Shown: positions 40,460-49,541 of the stretch, in pieces
How positions within the stretch are numbered: the stretch's first letter is position 1
Layout of the letters: each line of letters starts with the position of its first letter
Assembly (NCBI RefSeq): GCF_042653925.1
Contig: NZ_JBHSFQ010000034.1
Span: 1 to 64,000 of the forward strand
Length of the DNA: 64,000 bases
Source of the DNA: Nocardiopsis_B mangrovi
GTDB lineage: Bacteria > Actinomycetota > Actinomycetes > Streptosporangiales > Streptosporangiaceae
Reading direction: 5' to 3'
Made by a program: the position numbers and the translations under genes
Notes under the pieces: model-generated
What the model was told of the DNA's origin: nothing
Seen by the model: only the letters and a program-made list of their open reading frames with translations
Database searches by the model: none

Positions 40460-41476
40460 GTGCCCGATCCCAACCGTTCCAACCGAGGTGTCCTCCTCGG
40501 CGCCAGTGCCTATCTGATGTGGGCGTTCTCGACCCTGTACTGGCCCCTTGTCGCCGCCGCCGCGCCGCTGGAGATCCTCGCGCAGCGCATGGTGTGGTCC
40601 CTGGCGGCCGTCCTGCTGATCCTCGCCGTGCGGCGGCACTGGCGCTGGCTGACCGACGTCCTGCGCAGCCCCCGCCAGCTGCTCATGCTGGCCGGCGCCG
40701 CCGCGCTGATCTCGGTGAACTGGGGGCTGTTCATCGTCGCCGTGAACTCCGGCCAGGCGACGCAGGCATCTCTCGGCTACTTCATCAACCCGCTCGTCAG
40801 CGTGGTCCTCGGGGTGCTGGTGTTCGCCGAACGGCTGCGCCCGGCACAGTGGGTCGCCGTGGGGCTGGGCGGGGTCGCCGTCATCGTGCTGGGCTTCGCC
40901 TACGGGGCGCCCCCGTGGCTGGCCCTCGGAATGGCGTCGTCTTTCGCCACCTATGGCGTGATCAAGAAGTTCACCCGGCTCGACGGCCTGGAGAGCCTGA
41001 CGATCGAGACGCTGCTGATGTTCGCCCCCGCCGCGGCCTACGTCGTCTACCTGGAGGCCACCGGCGCGGGCACGCTGTTCAGCGTGTCGGGGACGCACAC
41101 GGCGCTGCTGGTCGCCACCGGCCTGGTCACCAGCGTCCCGCTGCTCTGCTTCGGCGCGGCGGCCCGGCGGGTGCCGCTGAGCATGCTGGGGCTGCTCCAG
41201 TTCATGGTCCCGGTGCTGCAGTTCCTGTTCGCGTGGCTCATCTTCGACGAGCCGCTGTCCCTCAGCCGGTGGATCGGCTTCGCGATCGTGTGGGTGGCCC
41301 TGGTGGTGTTCGCCGTGGACATGCTGCGCACCGCCCGGCTGAACCGGGCGGCGTCGCGGAGCGCGGGCACGGGCACGGACGCGCGCGACGGTGCCGGCAC
41401 GGCTCCGCCGGCCCCTCCGACCCCGACTTCTCCGGCCGCCCCGAGCCCGGCGGCTTCGCCGACGCCCTCCGCCTGA
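40460..41476 (+). CDS. rarD: EamA-family transporter RarD
   Basis: A 338-aa drug/metabolite-type exporter with ten predicted membrane helices in two EamA halves. The RarD signature is seen as GVLLGASAYLMWAFSTLYWP, EILAQRMVWSL and NWGLFIVAVNSGQATQASLG, then YFINPLVSVVLGVLVFAERL, and FMVPVLQFLFAWLIFDEPLS. The last 35 residues are an Ala/Pro/Ser-rich tail. Substrate unknown. GTG start; TAATCT ends six bases upstream with no Shine-Dalgarno site, so it is probably leaderless. It converges with the PRC-barrel gene six bases on. Confidence 0.92.
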   Translation: MPDPNRSNRGVLLGASAYLMWAFSTLYWPLVAAAAPLEILAQRMVWSLAAVLLILAVRRHWRWLTDVLRSPRQLLMLAGAAALISVNWGLFIVAVNSGQATQASLGYFINPLVSVVLGVLVFAERLRPAQWVAVGLGGVAVIVLGFAYGAPPWLALGMASSFATYGVIKKFTRLDGLESLTIETLLMFAPAAAYVVYLEATGAGTLFSVSGTHTALLVATGLVTSVPLLCFGAAARRVPLSMLGLLQFMVPVLQFLFAWLIFDEPLSLSRWIGFAIVWVALVVFAVDMLRTARLNRAASRSAGTGTDARDGAGTAPPAPPTPTSPAAPSPAASPTPSA

Positions 41477-41482
41477 GGGGCC

Positions 41483-41935
41483 CTACGGGCGGCTCTCCTC
41501 CTCGGGCCGCTCGTGGGGATCGGCGTCCCCCGTTGCGTTGGCGACCTCGGCCACCGGCTCCGGACGGGCGTGCCTGCCCCGCGGGCGGCCTTCGGCCTCG
41601 GGCCGCCGCTGCTCGGGGACCTCGGCGCGCAGCCCGTAGTGGCGGTAGACCCGGTCCTCCTCGTCCACCGAGATGTGCTCGCCGATGGGGAATCCGGGGG
41701 CGGCCTTGATCAGATCGCGTTCGAAGGGCACCTGGAGCCCTTCGTCGACCGAGCGCGCGCCCATCAGCGGGACCAGGAACTCGCGGCTGCCGAACAGCCC
41801 CGTGCGGACCGTGATCCACTTCGGCGCGTCGGTCTGGTCGTCGTAGAAGACCTGGCCGATCCTGCCGACGCTGCTGCCGTCCCGGTCAAGGAGCCGGTGC
41901 CCGATGAGCCACTCCGCCCCGTTGTCAACCGCCAC
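41483..41935 (-). CDS. PRC-barrel domain protein
   Basis: A 150-aa cytoplasmic protein. Residues 5 to about 80 are a PRC-barrel (WLIGHRLLDRDGSSVGRIGQ, VFYDDQTDAPKWITVRTGLF, REFLVPLMGARSVDEGLQVP), a beta-barrel found in RimM and in many short stress proteins. ISVDEEDRVYRHYGL follows, and the final 45 residues are charged and disordered. I start at the GTG at 41935 because GGGGAG lies ten bases upstream; a longer ATG frame is possible. Function unknown; relatives bind RNA or partner proteins. Confidence 0.8.
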   Translation of the reverse strand: MAVDNGAEWLIGHRLLDRDGSSVGRIGQVFYDDQTDAPKWITVRTGLFGSREFLVPLMGARSVDEGLQVPFERDLIKAAPGFPIGEHISVDEEDRVYRHYGLRAEVPEQRRPEAEGRPRGRHARPEPVAEVANATGDADPHERPEEESRP

Positions 41936-42056
41936 TGCCCCACGCTCCCCTTTGCCCGCCCTGCCGTCTGTCGGCGGCGGCTCCGCCGCCAACGGGCGCG
42001 CATGCCCATGGGAGGGGCGGGCATGCGGCGGTTGTCGGCGCATGACCAAGATCAGA

Positions 42057-42073
42057 CCCCGGCGTTACCGGGG
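42057..42073 (-). terminator. Terminator after the polyprenyl synthase gene
   Basis: CCCCGG-TAACG-CCGGGG on the minus strand, followed by TCTGATCTTGG, 24 bases after the stop. Confidence 0.55.
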
Positions 42074-42096
42074 CCTCGGGAAGGGCGTGGTGGCGG

Positions 42097-43116
42097 TCAG
42101 CCGGTGCGTTCGACCACGTAGTCGCAGAGCGCTTCGAACGCGGTGCGCGCCCGGCCCACGGGCAGGGAGGCGAGTTCGGTCCGGGCCCTGTCGGCCCATC
42201 CGCGCATCGAGGCGCGCGCCTGCTCCATGGCCGGGTGGGCGCGCAGCAGCCGCAGCGCCTCGGCGGTCTCGTCGTCGTCCAGCGGCCGGCCGAGCAGCCC
42301 GCGCAGCCGTTCGTCGGCGGGGTCGGTGCTGCGCAGCGCGTAGAACATCGGCAGGGTGAGGACGCCCTCGCGCAGGTCGGTTCCGGGGACCTTGCCCGAC
42401 TCCGCGGTGTCGCTGCTGACGTCGAGGATGTCGTCGGACAGCTGGAACGCCATGCCCAGCGCGTCGCAGGCCCGGGTGATGGTCTCGATGGTCTCGGGCT
42501 CGGCCTTGCCGAAGGTGGCGCCGAACTCCGCGGAGGCCGCGATGAGCGACGCGGTCTTGTCGGCGATGACGTTGGTGTAGTGGGTCAGCGGGTCGGTGCC
42601 CTCGCGCGGGCCGGAGGTCTCCAGGATCTGCCCCTGCACCAGGCGGCCGAAGGTGCGCGCCTGCATGCGCACCGCCTCGGTGCCGAGGTCGGCGAGCATC
42701 TCCGAGGCGCGGGCGAAGACGTAGTCGCCCGCGAGGATCGCCACGGTGTTGCCCCAGATCTGGTTGGCGCTGGGCTCGCCGCGGCGCAGCTCGGCCTCGT
42801 CCATGACGTCGTCGTGGTAGAGGGTGGCGACGTGGGTCAGCTCCACCACGGCGGCGGCGCGGACGAGGTCGGGCGCCGCGGGGTCGCCGAAATACGACGC
42901 CAGCAGGACGAGCGTGGCGCGGAACCGCTTGCCGCCGGCGGAGACCAGGTGGCCGGCTGCATCGGTCAGGATGGGGTCGCTCGCCGCGACCGCCTCGCGC
43001 AGGACCTTCTCGACCTGGTCGAGGGAGTCCTGGACCTCCCGGGCGAGGTCGGCGTCGACACTCGGCAGAGCGAGGAAACCGCTCGGGACAGCACCGCTCA
43101 CCTGAAAGCTCCACAT
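42097..43116 (-). CDS. Polyprenyl diphosphate synthase (menaquinone side chain)
   Basis: A 339-aa trans-prenyltransferase that extends isoprenoid diphosphates. GGKRFRATLVLL, first Asp motif LYHDDVMDEAELRRG (DDVMD), GDYVFARASEML, and second Asp motif MAFQLSDDILDVSSD (DDILD) are present. The position next to nuoN and the type fit a heptaprenyl- or nonaprenyl-diphosphate synthase for menaquinone. I chose the ATG at 43116 (MWSFQVSGA), which fits homologues; the frame is open 30 codons further. No Shine-Dalgarno site is seen, and a 15-bp inverted repeat lies directly upstream. Product chain length cannot be told from sequence. Confidence 0.9.
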   Translation of the reverse strand: MWSFQVSGAVPSGFLALPSVDADLAREVQDSLDQVEKVLREAVAASDPILTDAAGHLVSAGGKRFRATLVLLASYFGDPAAPDLVRAAAVVELTHVATLYHDDVMDEAELRRGEPSANQIWGNTVAILAGDYVFARASEMLADLGTEAVRMQARTFGRLVQGQILETSGPREGTDPLTHYTNVIADKTASLIAASAEFGATFGKAEPETIETITRACDALGMAFQLSDDILDVSSDTAESGKVPGTDLREGVLTLPMFYALRSTDPADERLRGLLGRPLDDDETAEALRLLRAHPAMEQARASMRGWADRARTELASLPVGRARTAFEALCDYVVERTG

Positions 43117-43123
43117 GTCAACG

Positions 43124-43157
43124 GCGCGCGATATATCCAACCGGACATATCGCGCGC
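43124..43157. promoter_or_regulatory. Inverted repeat upstream of the polyprenyl synthase gene
   Basis: GCGCGCGATATATCC and GGACATATCGCGCGC are complementary at 14 of 15 positions with a 4-base spacer AACC. It ends seven bases before the ATG of the polyprenyl synthase gene. A TetR-type operator or a structured 5' end are the two readings; no T-run supports a terminator. Confidence 0.65.
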
Positions 43158-43236
43158 TCTCGGGATGAACATAATCCGACTGCCAAGTTAGCGGACCCGG
43201 ATTCAACAGCCAAAGCCGCGCCCCGGGCCCCCGACG

Positions 43237-44895
43237 TTACCGGGTGAACCCGTCCGCCGTGGCCGCAGCCGGCTCGGCTCCCTCCTGCCCGGGCTGGGGA
43301 ACGAGGTTGTCCAGGACCGGCGTGGGGAACACGCCGAGCAGGAACGTCGCGGCGACGCCCACGACAATGGCCGATCCGGTGAGGGCTCCGGCCCTGACCA
43401 CCTTCGGACCGGCCTCCGCCGGTTCGGCGAAGAACATCAGCACGATGATGCGCACGTAGAAGAACGCCGTGACCGCGCTGCTGAGCACGCCGACGACGAC
43501 CAGCGGGGTGGCCCCCGCGGCCATCGCCGCCTGGAACACGGCGAACTTGCCGATGAACCCGCTCGTGAGCGGAATACCCGCGAAGGCCAGCAGGAACAGC
43601 GCCAGCGCGCCCGCGAGCATCGGCGAGGTGCGCCCCAGACCGGCCCACTGGGTCAGCTCCCCTGCCTCCGGCCCGGTCTCGTGCGTGCGCACGAGGGTGA
43701 CCACGGCGAACGCGCCGATCGTGGTGAACCCGTAGGCGGCCAGGTAGAACATGGCGCCCGCGACGCCCTCGGGGCTGGCGGCGACGACCGCGGTCAGCAC
43801 GAACCCGGCGTGCACGACCGAGGAGTAGGCCAGCAGCCGCTTGATGTCGCGCTGGGTGACCGCGACGACGGCGGCGAGCACCATGGTGAGGATGGCCACC
43901 ACCCACAGCATGGGCCGCCACTGCTCCACCGAGCCGCCGAACGCCGAGTAGAACACGCGCAGCAGCGCGCCGAACGCCGCGACCAGCGTGCAGGAGGCCA
44001 TCAGCGCCGTGATGGGGGTCGGGGCGCCCTGGTACACGTCCGGCTTCCAGTTGTGGAAGGGGACCGCGCCGACCTTGAACAGCAGGCCCACGCCCACCAG
44101 GCCGATCCCGATGAGCAGCACCGCCTCGCCGCCCTCGCCGAACAGCGGGGAGGTCCCCGACGTGACGACGTCGTTGACGTCGGCGAAGTTGACCGAGCCG
44201 ACGTAGCCGTACACCAGCGCGATGCCGAACAGGAAGAACGCCGAGGAGAACGCCCCCAGCAGGAAGTACTTGACCGCCGCTTCCTGGGAGAACAGCCGCC
44301 GGCGCCGGGCCAGCCCGCAGAGCAGGTACAGCGGGAGGCTCAGCACCTCCAGCGCGATGAACATCGTCAGGAAGTCGTTGGCCGCCGGGAACAGCTGCAT
44401 GCCCAGCACCGCGAACATCACCAGCGGGTAGACCTCGGTGTGCTGCGACCCCGCGAGGACGTGGCCGCGCTCCTCCTCGCTCCCGGGCACCGTGGCCGCC
44501 TGCGCGGCGAACGCGCTCTCACCGCGCCGGTTCTCGGCGATGAGCAGCAGGCTGATCACCGCCAGGACCAGGACGGTCCCCTGGAGGAACAGCGCGACCC
44601 GGTCGACCGCGACGCTGCCCATGGCCAGCGTGACGCCGGCCTCGCCGGGCGGCAGCGAGCCGACCTGGAGCACCGTGAGCACGAACGCCGCGGCCAGGGC
44701 GGCCAGCGCCAGCACGAACTGGACGGTGCGTCGGCGGGCCTGGGGCACGAACGCCTCGATGAGCACCCCGGCCACGGCGGCGGCGAAGACCACCAGCATC
44801 GGGGACAGCAGCCAGTAGTCGATGTGCGGGGGCGCCTCGGTGATCGTCGGCGCGGCGAGGGCCGCGGCGGGCGCCGGGTGGATCGCGGGGATCAC
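43237..44895 (-). CDS. nuoN: NADH-quinone oxidoreductase subunit N
   Basis: A 552-aa antiporter-like membrane subunit of respiratory complex I with about 14 helices. Conserved stretches are ALEVLSLPLYLLCGLARRRR (the Glu and Lys/Arg of the proton path nearby), KYFLLGAFSSAFFLFGIALV, VPFHNWKPDVYQGAPTPITA and KRLLAYSSVVHAGFVLTAVV. The GTG overlaps the nuoM stop (GTGA) and has GGAAGGAG upstream. It is the last gene of the operon, with no obvious terminator behind it. Confidence 0.96.
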   Translation of the reverse strand: MIPAIHPAPAAALAAPTITEAPPHIDYWLLSPMLVVFAAAVAGVLIEAFVPQARRRTVQFVLALAALAAAFVLTVLQVGSLPPGEAGVTLAMGSVAVDRVALFLQGTVLVLAVISLLLIAENRRGESAFAAQAATVPGSEEERGHVLAGSQHTEVYPLVMFAVLGMQLFPAANDFLTMFIALEVLSLPLYLLCGLARRRRLFSQEAAVKYFLLGAFSSAFFLFGIALVYGYVGSVNFADVNDVVTSGTSPLFGEGGEAVLLIGIGLVGVGLLFKVGAVPFHNWKPDVYQGAPTPITALMASCTLVAAFGALLRVFYSAFGGSVEQWRPMLWVVAILTMVLAAVVAVTQRDIKRLLAYSSVVHAGFVLTAVVAASPEGVAGAMFYLAAYGFTTIGAFAVVTLVRTHETGPEAGELTQWAGLGRTSPMLAGALALFLLAFAGIPLTSGFIGKFAVFQAAMAAGATPLVVVGVLSSAVTAFFYVRIIVLMFFAEPAEAGPKVVRAGALTGSAIVVGVAATFLLGVFPTPVLDNLVPQPGQEGAEPAAATADGFTR

Positions 44896-46451
44896 TCGGT
44901 CTCTCCTTCCTGGCCTTCGGCGCTCAGGCCGGCGGCGTCGATCTCCGGCGCGGGGTCGGTGGTGCCGACCTGCCGCATGGTCTCCGCGACCGCGGGGTTG
45001 ATGACGTTCAGCAGCGGCTGCGGGTAGACGCCGAAGACCACGATCAGCGCGAGCAGCGGGGCGACCGCCCACACCTCCCGCTTGGACAGGTCGCGCAGCT
45101 TCGCCAGCGATTCGGGCGTGGGCCCGGTCATGGTGCGCTGGTACATCCACAGGATGTAGAGCGCGGCCAGCACCACGCCGATGGCGGCGATGACCGCCGG
45201 GACGGGGTAGGCGGCGAACGTCCCGATGAACACCAGGAACTCGCTGACGAACGGCGACAGCCCCGGCAGGGCGAGCCCCGCCAGGCCGGCCACCAGGAAC
45301 GACCCGGCCAGCACCGGCGCCACCTTCTGCACGCCCCGGTAGTCGGCGATCTGCGCCGAGCCGCGCCGCGCGATGAGGAAGCCCACGACCAGGAACAGCG
45401 CCCCGGTCGCGAAGCCGTGGTTGACCATGTAGAGCGAGGCCCCGGACTGGCCCTGGGAGGTCATCGCGAAGATGCCCAGGGTGATGAACCCGAAGTGGGA
45501 GACCGAGGTGTAGGCGATGAGGCGGAGCATGTCGCTCTGCCCGATCGCCAGGATCGCCCCGTAGACGATGCTGATCACGCTCAGCACCAGGACCGGCCAG
45601 ACGAACCACGCCGACGCCTCGGGGAACAGCTCCAGGCAGTAGCGCAGCATGCCGTAGGTGCCGACCTTGTCGAGCACGCCGACCAGCAGCACGGCGGTGC
45701 CGGGCCGCGACGAGCCGGCCGCCGAGGGCAGCCAGGTGTGCAGCGGCCACATCGGCGCCTTGATCGCGAAGGCGATGAAGAAGCCGAGGAACAGCCAGCG
45801 GGCCACCGACGTGTCGAGGCCGGCCAGGCCGCCCTCGGGCCCGACCAGGTCGCTCCACAGGAACGTGCCGCCGTAGACGTAGACCCCGATGACGGCGACC
45901 AGCATGAGCAGCCCGCCGAACAGGCTGTAGAGCAGGAACTTCACCGCCGCGCGGCGGCGGCCGTCGCCGCGGCCGTAGCGCCCGATCATGAAGTAGACCG
46001 GGATCAGCATGGCCTCGAAGAACACGTAGAACAGGAAGACGTCGGTGGCCGCGAAGACCCCGATCATCATCGCTTCGAGCACCAGGATCAGCGCGAAGTA
46101 GCCCTTGCCGCGGTCGTCGGCGTCGTCGTTCTCCCGCCACGCGGCCAGCACCACCAGGGGCACCAGCACCGCCGACATCAGGATCAGCAGCAGGGCGATG
46201 CCGTCCACGCCGACCGCGTAGCTCACGCCGAACCGCGGGATCCACGGGTAGACCTCGGTGAACTGGAGGCGCTCGGCCGACGTCGGGACGAACGCCGACG
46301 CCATGGCGGCGACCAGGACCAGCGTGGCCAGCGTGACGCCCAGGGTCACGCGCTTGGCCAGCTCCGCCTTTTCGCGCGGCAGCAGCGCCACGCCCAGGCC
46401 GCCCAGGGCGGGCAGCGCGATGGCGAGGGTGAGCCAGGGGATGTCGGTCAT
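44892..46451 (-). CDS. nuoM: NADH-quinone oxidoreductase subunit M
   Basis: A 519-aa antiporter-like membrane subunit of complex I, about 14 helices. It starts MTDIPWLTLAIALPALGGLG and contains FFEAMLIPVYFMIGRYG (Glu of the proton channel), KFLLYSLFGGLLMLVAVIGV, FAIKAPMWPLHTWLPSA and GFITLGIFAMTSQGQSGASL. Overlaps nuoL by one base (TGATG) and nuoN by four. Length is normal for actinobacteria. Confidence 0.97.
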   Translation of the reverse strand: MTDIPWLTLAIALPALGGLGVALLPREKAELAKRVTLGVTLATLVLVAAMASAFVPTSAERLQFTEVYPWIPRFGVSYAVGVDGIALLLILMSAVLVPLVVLAAWRENDDADDRGKGYFALILVLEAMMIGVFAATDVFLFYVFFEAMLIPVYFMIGRYGRGDGRRRAAVKFLLYSLFGGLLMLVAVIGVYVYGGTFLWSDLVGPEGGLAGLDTSVARWLFLGFFIAFAIKAPMWPLHTWLPSAAGSSRPGTAVLLVGVLDKVGTYGMLRYCLELFPEASAWFVWPVLVLSVISIVYGAILAIGQSDMLRLIAYTSVSHFGFITLGIFAMTSQGQSGASLYMVNHGFATGALFLVVGFLIARRGSAQIADYRGVQKVAPVLAGSFLVAGLAGLALPGLSPFVSEFLVFIGTFAAYPVPAVIAAIGVVLAALYILWMYQRTMTGPTPESLAKLRDLSKREVWAVAPLLALIVVFGVYPQPLLNVINPAVAETMRQVGTTDPAPEIDAAGLSAEGQEGETE

Positions 46452-48406
46452 CAGATCCTCACAGCCAGCGTTGCGACGACGATGACGGCCCCGAACAGCA
46501 TCGTCAGTGCGTAGGTCCGGGCGAACCCGGTCTGGGCGCCGCGCAGCCCCTCGGAGCTCTCGCGCACGCTCGACCCGATCCCGTTGACCAGGCCGTCGAC
46601 CACCTTGGTGTCGAAGGCGACCAGGGCCTTGGTCAGCACCTGGCCGGGGCGCGTGAACAGCCCCTCGTTGATCTCGTTGCCGTACAGCTCGTTGCTCGCC
46701 GCCACCGTGACGAAGTTGCCGGCCGGGGCGGTCCGCGGAACCGGGCGGCGCCCGTACATGAACCACGCCACCGCGACGCCGGCCACCATCAGGCCCAGGG
46801 CCGCGAGGCTGGGGACGCTCGTGAGCATGGTGGCGAGGCTGAACTCGTGGTGGTCGTCGGGCGCGCCGACGGCGGGTTCGAGGAAGGCCGCGAACCGGTA
46901 GCCGAACACCAGGATCGCGCCGAGCAGGACCGACCCCGCCGCCAGCACGATCATCGGCACCGTCATCGACGCCGGGGACTCGTGCGGGTGGGTGCCCTCG
47001 GCCCAGCGCTTCTCCCCGAAGAACGTCATGATCATCATGCGGGTCATGTAGAACGCGGTGAGCCCGGCGCCCAGGAGCGCCGCGCCGCCCAGGATCAGCC
47101 CGCTGGTGCCACCGCTGGCGAAGGCGGCCTCGATGATGCCCTCCTTGGTCCACCAGCCCGACATGAACGGGAAGCCGATGATGGCGAGGTAGCCCAGGCC
47201 GAAGGTCACGAAGGTGATCGGCATGGCCTTGCGCAGCCCGCCGTACTTGCGCATGTCGACCTCGTCGTTCATGCCGTGCATGACCGACCCGGCCCCGAGG
47301 AACAGCCCGGCCTTGAAGAAGCCGTGCGTGACCAGGTGGGCGATCGCCACCGCGTAGCCGGCGGGCCCGAGCCCGGCGGCCAGCGTCATGTAGCCGATCT
47401 GGCTCATCGTGGAGCCGGCCAGGCCCTTCTTGATGTCGTCCTTGGCGCACCCGATGATCGCACCGGCGAGCAGGGTGGCGGCGCCGACGATGGCCACGGT
47501 GAGCTGCGCGGCCGGGGCCGCCTCGAACACCGGGCCGGAGCGGACGATGAGGTAGACGCCGGCGGTGACCATGGTGGCCGCGTGGATCAGCGCGGACACC
47601 GGGGTGGGGCCCTCCATGGCGTCCAGCAGCCAGGCCTGCAGCGGCAGCTGCGCCGACTTGCCGCACGCGCCGAGCAGGAGCAGCAGCCCGATGGCGGTCA
47701 TGACGCCCTGGGTGGCCTCGGTCGAGGCGCCCAGCACCTCGCTGTAGGCGACCGTGCCGAAGGTGGTGAACATCAGCATGATCGCGATCAGCAGGCCCAT
47801 GTCGCCGACCCGGTTGATCAGGAACGCCTTCTTGGCGGCGGCCGCCGCGGAGTCCTTGTACTGCCAGAACCCGATGAGCAGGTAGGAGGCGAGGCCGACG
47901 CCCTCCCAGCCGAGGAACAGCAGCGCGAAGTTGTCGGCCAGCACCAGCACCAGCATGGCGGCCACGAACAGGTTGAGGTAGGCGAAGAACCGCCGCCGCC
48001 CCTCGTCGTGGGCCATGTAGCCGATGGAGTAGATGTGGATGAGCGAGCCGACGCCGGTGATCAGCAGGACGAAGCTGATCGACAGCGGGTCCAGGAGCAG
48101 GCTCACGTCGATGGTGAAGTCGCCGACGGAGAACCAGGTGTAGACCGGGACGGACAGGCTCCGCTCTTCGGCCGGCATGCCGATGAGCTGGACCAGTGCC
48201 ACCACCGCCCAGGCGAAGCTCGCCAGGGGGAGGGCGGTGGCCAGCAGGTGGCCCCAGCGGTCGGTGCGTCGGCCGCCCAGCAGCAGGATCGCGGCGCCCA
48301 GGAGCGGGAAGGCGATCAGCAGCCAGGCGTTGCCCAGGATCGCCCCGCTCGCTTCCGTGGTGATCGCGTGCTGCTCGGCGGCGAGGTATACGTCAGACAC
48401 AGCCAC
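46451..48406 (-). CDS. nuoL: NADH-quinone oxidoreductase subunit L
   Basis: A 651-aa membrane subunit, the outermost antiporter-like module of complex I with the long lateral helix. IGYMAHDEGRRRFFAYLNLF, FLGWEGVGLASYLLIGFW, KKAFLINRVGDMGLLIAIML, LDAMEGPTPVSALIHAATMV and the lateral helix and last membrane segment near the C-terminus (FARTYALTMLFGAVIVVATL) are seen. GTG start with AGAAGGCG upstream, eight bases after nuoK. Normal length. Confidence 0.97.
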   Translation of the reverse strand: MAVSDVYLAAEQHAITTEASGAILGNAWLLIAFPLLGAAILLLGGRRTDRWGHLLATALPLASFAWAVVALVQLIGMPAEERSLSVPVYTWFSVGDFTIDVSLLLDPLSISFVLLITGVGSLIHIYSIGYMAHDEGRRRFFAYLNLFVAAMLVLVLADNFALLFLGWEGVGLASYLLIGFWQYKDSAAAAAKKAFLINRVGDMGLLIAIMLMFTTFGTVAYSEVLGASTEATQGVMTAIGLLLLLGACGKSAQLPLQAWLLDAMEGPTPVSALIHAATMVTAGVYLIVRSGPVFEAAPAAQLTVAIVGAATLLAGAIIGCAKDDIKKGLAGSTMSQIGYMTLAAGLGPAGYAVAIAHLVTHGFFKAGLFLGAGSVMHGMNDEVDMRKYGGLRKAMPITFVTFGLGYLAIIGFPFMSGWWTKEGIIEAAFASGGTSGLILGGAALLGAGLTAFYMTRMMIMTFFGEKRWAEGTHPHESPASMTVPMIVLAAGSVLLGAILVFGYRFAAFLEPAVGAPDDHHEFSLATMLTSVPSLAALGLMVAGVAVAWFMYGRRPVPRTAPAGNFVTVAASNELYGNEINEGLFTRPGQVLTKALVAFDTKVVDGLVNGIGSSVRESSEGLRGAQTGFARTYALTMLFGAVIVVATLAVRI

Positions 48407-48414
48407 GTCGCCTT

Positions 48415-48714
48415 CTAGTGCTTGAGCAGGTTGGCGTCATCGACAGACGCCGACCTGCGGGTCCGGAAGATCTGCATGATGATCGCCAGCCCCACGACGA
48501 CCTCTGCGGCGGCCACGACCATCACGAAGAACGCGATGACCTGGCCTTCGATGTCGCCGTGCATCCGCGCGAACGCGACCAGCGCCAGGTTGCAGGCGTT
48601 GAGCATCAGTTCCACGCACATGAAGACGATGATCGCGTTGCGCCGCACCAGCACGCCGACGGCGCCGATGGTGAACACGATCGCGGCCAGCACGATGTAG
48701 TTCATCGGGTCCAC
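48415..48714 (-). CDS. nuoK: NADH-quinone oxidoreductase subunit K
   Basis: A 99-aa three-helix membrane subunit of complex I. FTIGAVGVLVRRNAIIVFMC, VELMLNACNLALVAFARMHG with the conserved Glu, and MVVAAAEVVVGLAIIMQIFR with the second Glu are seen. I start at the GTG at 48714 (MDPMNYIVLAA), which matches the usual MNPVNYLYLA N-terminus and has GGAG five bases before; the inner ATG at 48705 is the alternative. It overlaps the end of nuoJ by 13 bases. Confidence 0.96.
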   Translation of the reverse strand: MDPMNYIVLAAIVFTIGAVGVLVRRNAIIVFMCVELMLNACNLALVAFARMHGDIEGQVIAFFVMVVAAAEVVVGLAIIMQIFRTRRSASVDDANLLKH

Positions 48715-49541
48715 GAGCGCTCCGCCTCCCGTTCTTCGGCCTCGGGCTGCACGCCCTCGGGGTCGCCCTCCTTGGACCGCGTGGAGTCCGACGCGCTGCC
48801 GGCCAGCGGGATCCGCCCCTGCTGGACGTCGCGGGGGACGTCCGATTGCAGCTCCGGGTCGCGCGCGGCGAGCACCGGGTTGAGGGAGAGCGACGACACC
48901 GAGCCGTCGGGCAGCAGCGCCGGCATGTCGATGGCGTTGTGCCGCGCGTAGGTGCCCGGCCCCGGCAGCGGGGTGGGGTGGTCGCCGCGGATGCGCTCGC
49001 GGGAGATCTCCCGCTGCGTGCGGCGCTTCTTGATGCGCGTGGAGTGGGCCAGCACCAGCGCGCCCAGCACCGCGGTGATGAGCAGCGCCCCGGTGGCCTC
49101 GAACGCGATGACGTAGCGGTAGATGACCTCGCCGGCGATCCACGGGACGTTGCCGCCCGCCGCGGCCACCCCGGCGCCCAGCCCCTCGGGCGCGCCCGCG
49201 CTGATGCGCGTCAGGCCCAGGGCCAGGGCGCCCAGGAAGCAGATGGCGACGACGGCGGTGAGCATGCGCTGCCCGCGGATGGTCTCGACCAGGGAGTCCG
49301 CCGAGCTGACGCCCACGAGCATCAGCACGAACAGGAAGAGCATCAGCACCGCGCCGGTGTAGACGACGATCTGCACGACCATCAGGAACGGGGCTTCGTT
49401 CATGCCGTAGAAGATCGCCAGCCCGAGCATCACGCCGGCCATCATCACGGCGGAGTGCACGGCCTTGCGGCTGAACACCACCCCGATGGCGCAGAGGACG
49501 ATGACGGCGCCGAGCACCCAGAACACTGCGCTCTCGGTCAT
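48702..49541 (-). CDS. nuoJ: NADH-quinone oxidoreductase subunit J
   Basis: A 279-aa membrane subunit of complex I. The first 165 residues hold five helices, including GLAIFYGMNEAPFLMVVQIV and VYTGAVLMLFLFVLMLVGVS. The remaining 115 residues form a hydrophilic, charged tail (RIKKRRTQREISRERIRGDH onward), a common actinobacterial addition of unknown role. The ATG overlaps the nuoI stop (ATGA). Confidence 0.96.
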   Translation of the reverse strand: MTESAVFWVLGAVIVLCAIGVVFSRKAVHSAVMMAGVMLGLAIFYGMNEAPFLMVVQIVVYTGAVLMLFLFVLMLVGVSSADSLVETIRGQRMLTAVVAICFLGALALGLTRISAGAPEGLGAGVAAAGGNVPWIAGEVIYRYVIAFEATGALLITAVLGALVLAHSTRIKKRRTQREISRERIRGDHPTPLPGPGTYARHNAIDMPALLPDGSVSSLSLNPVLAARDPELQSDVPRDVQQGRIPLAGSASDSTRSKEGDPEGVQPEAEEREAERSWTR

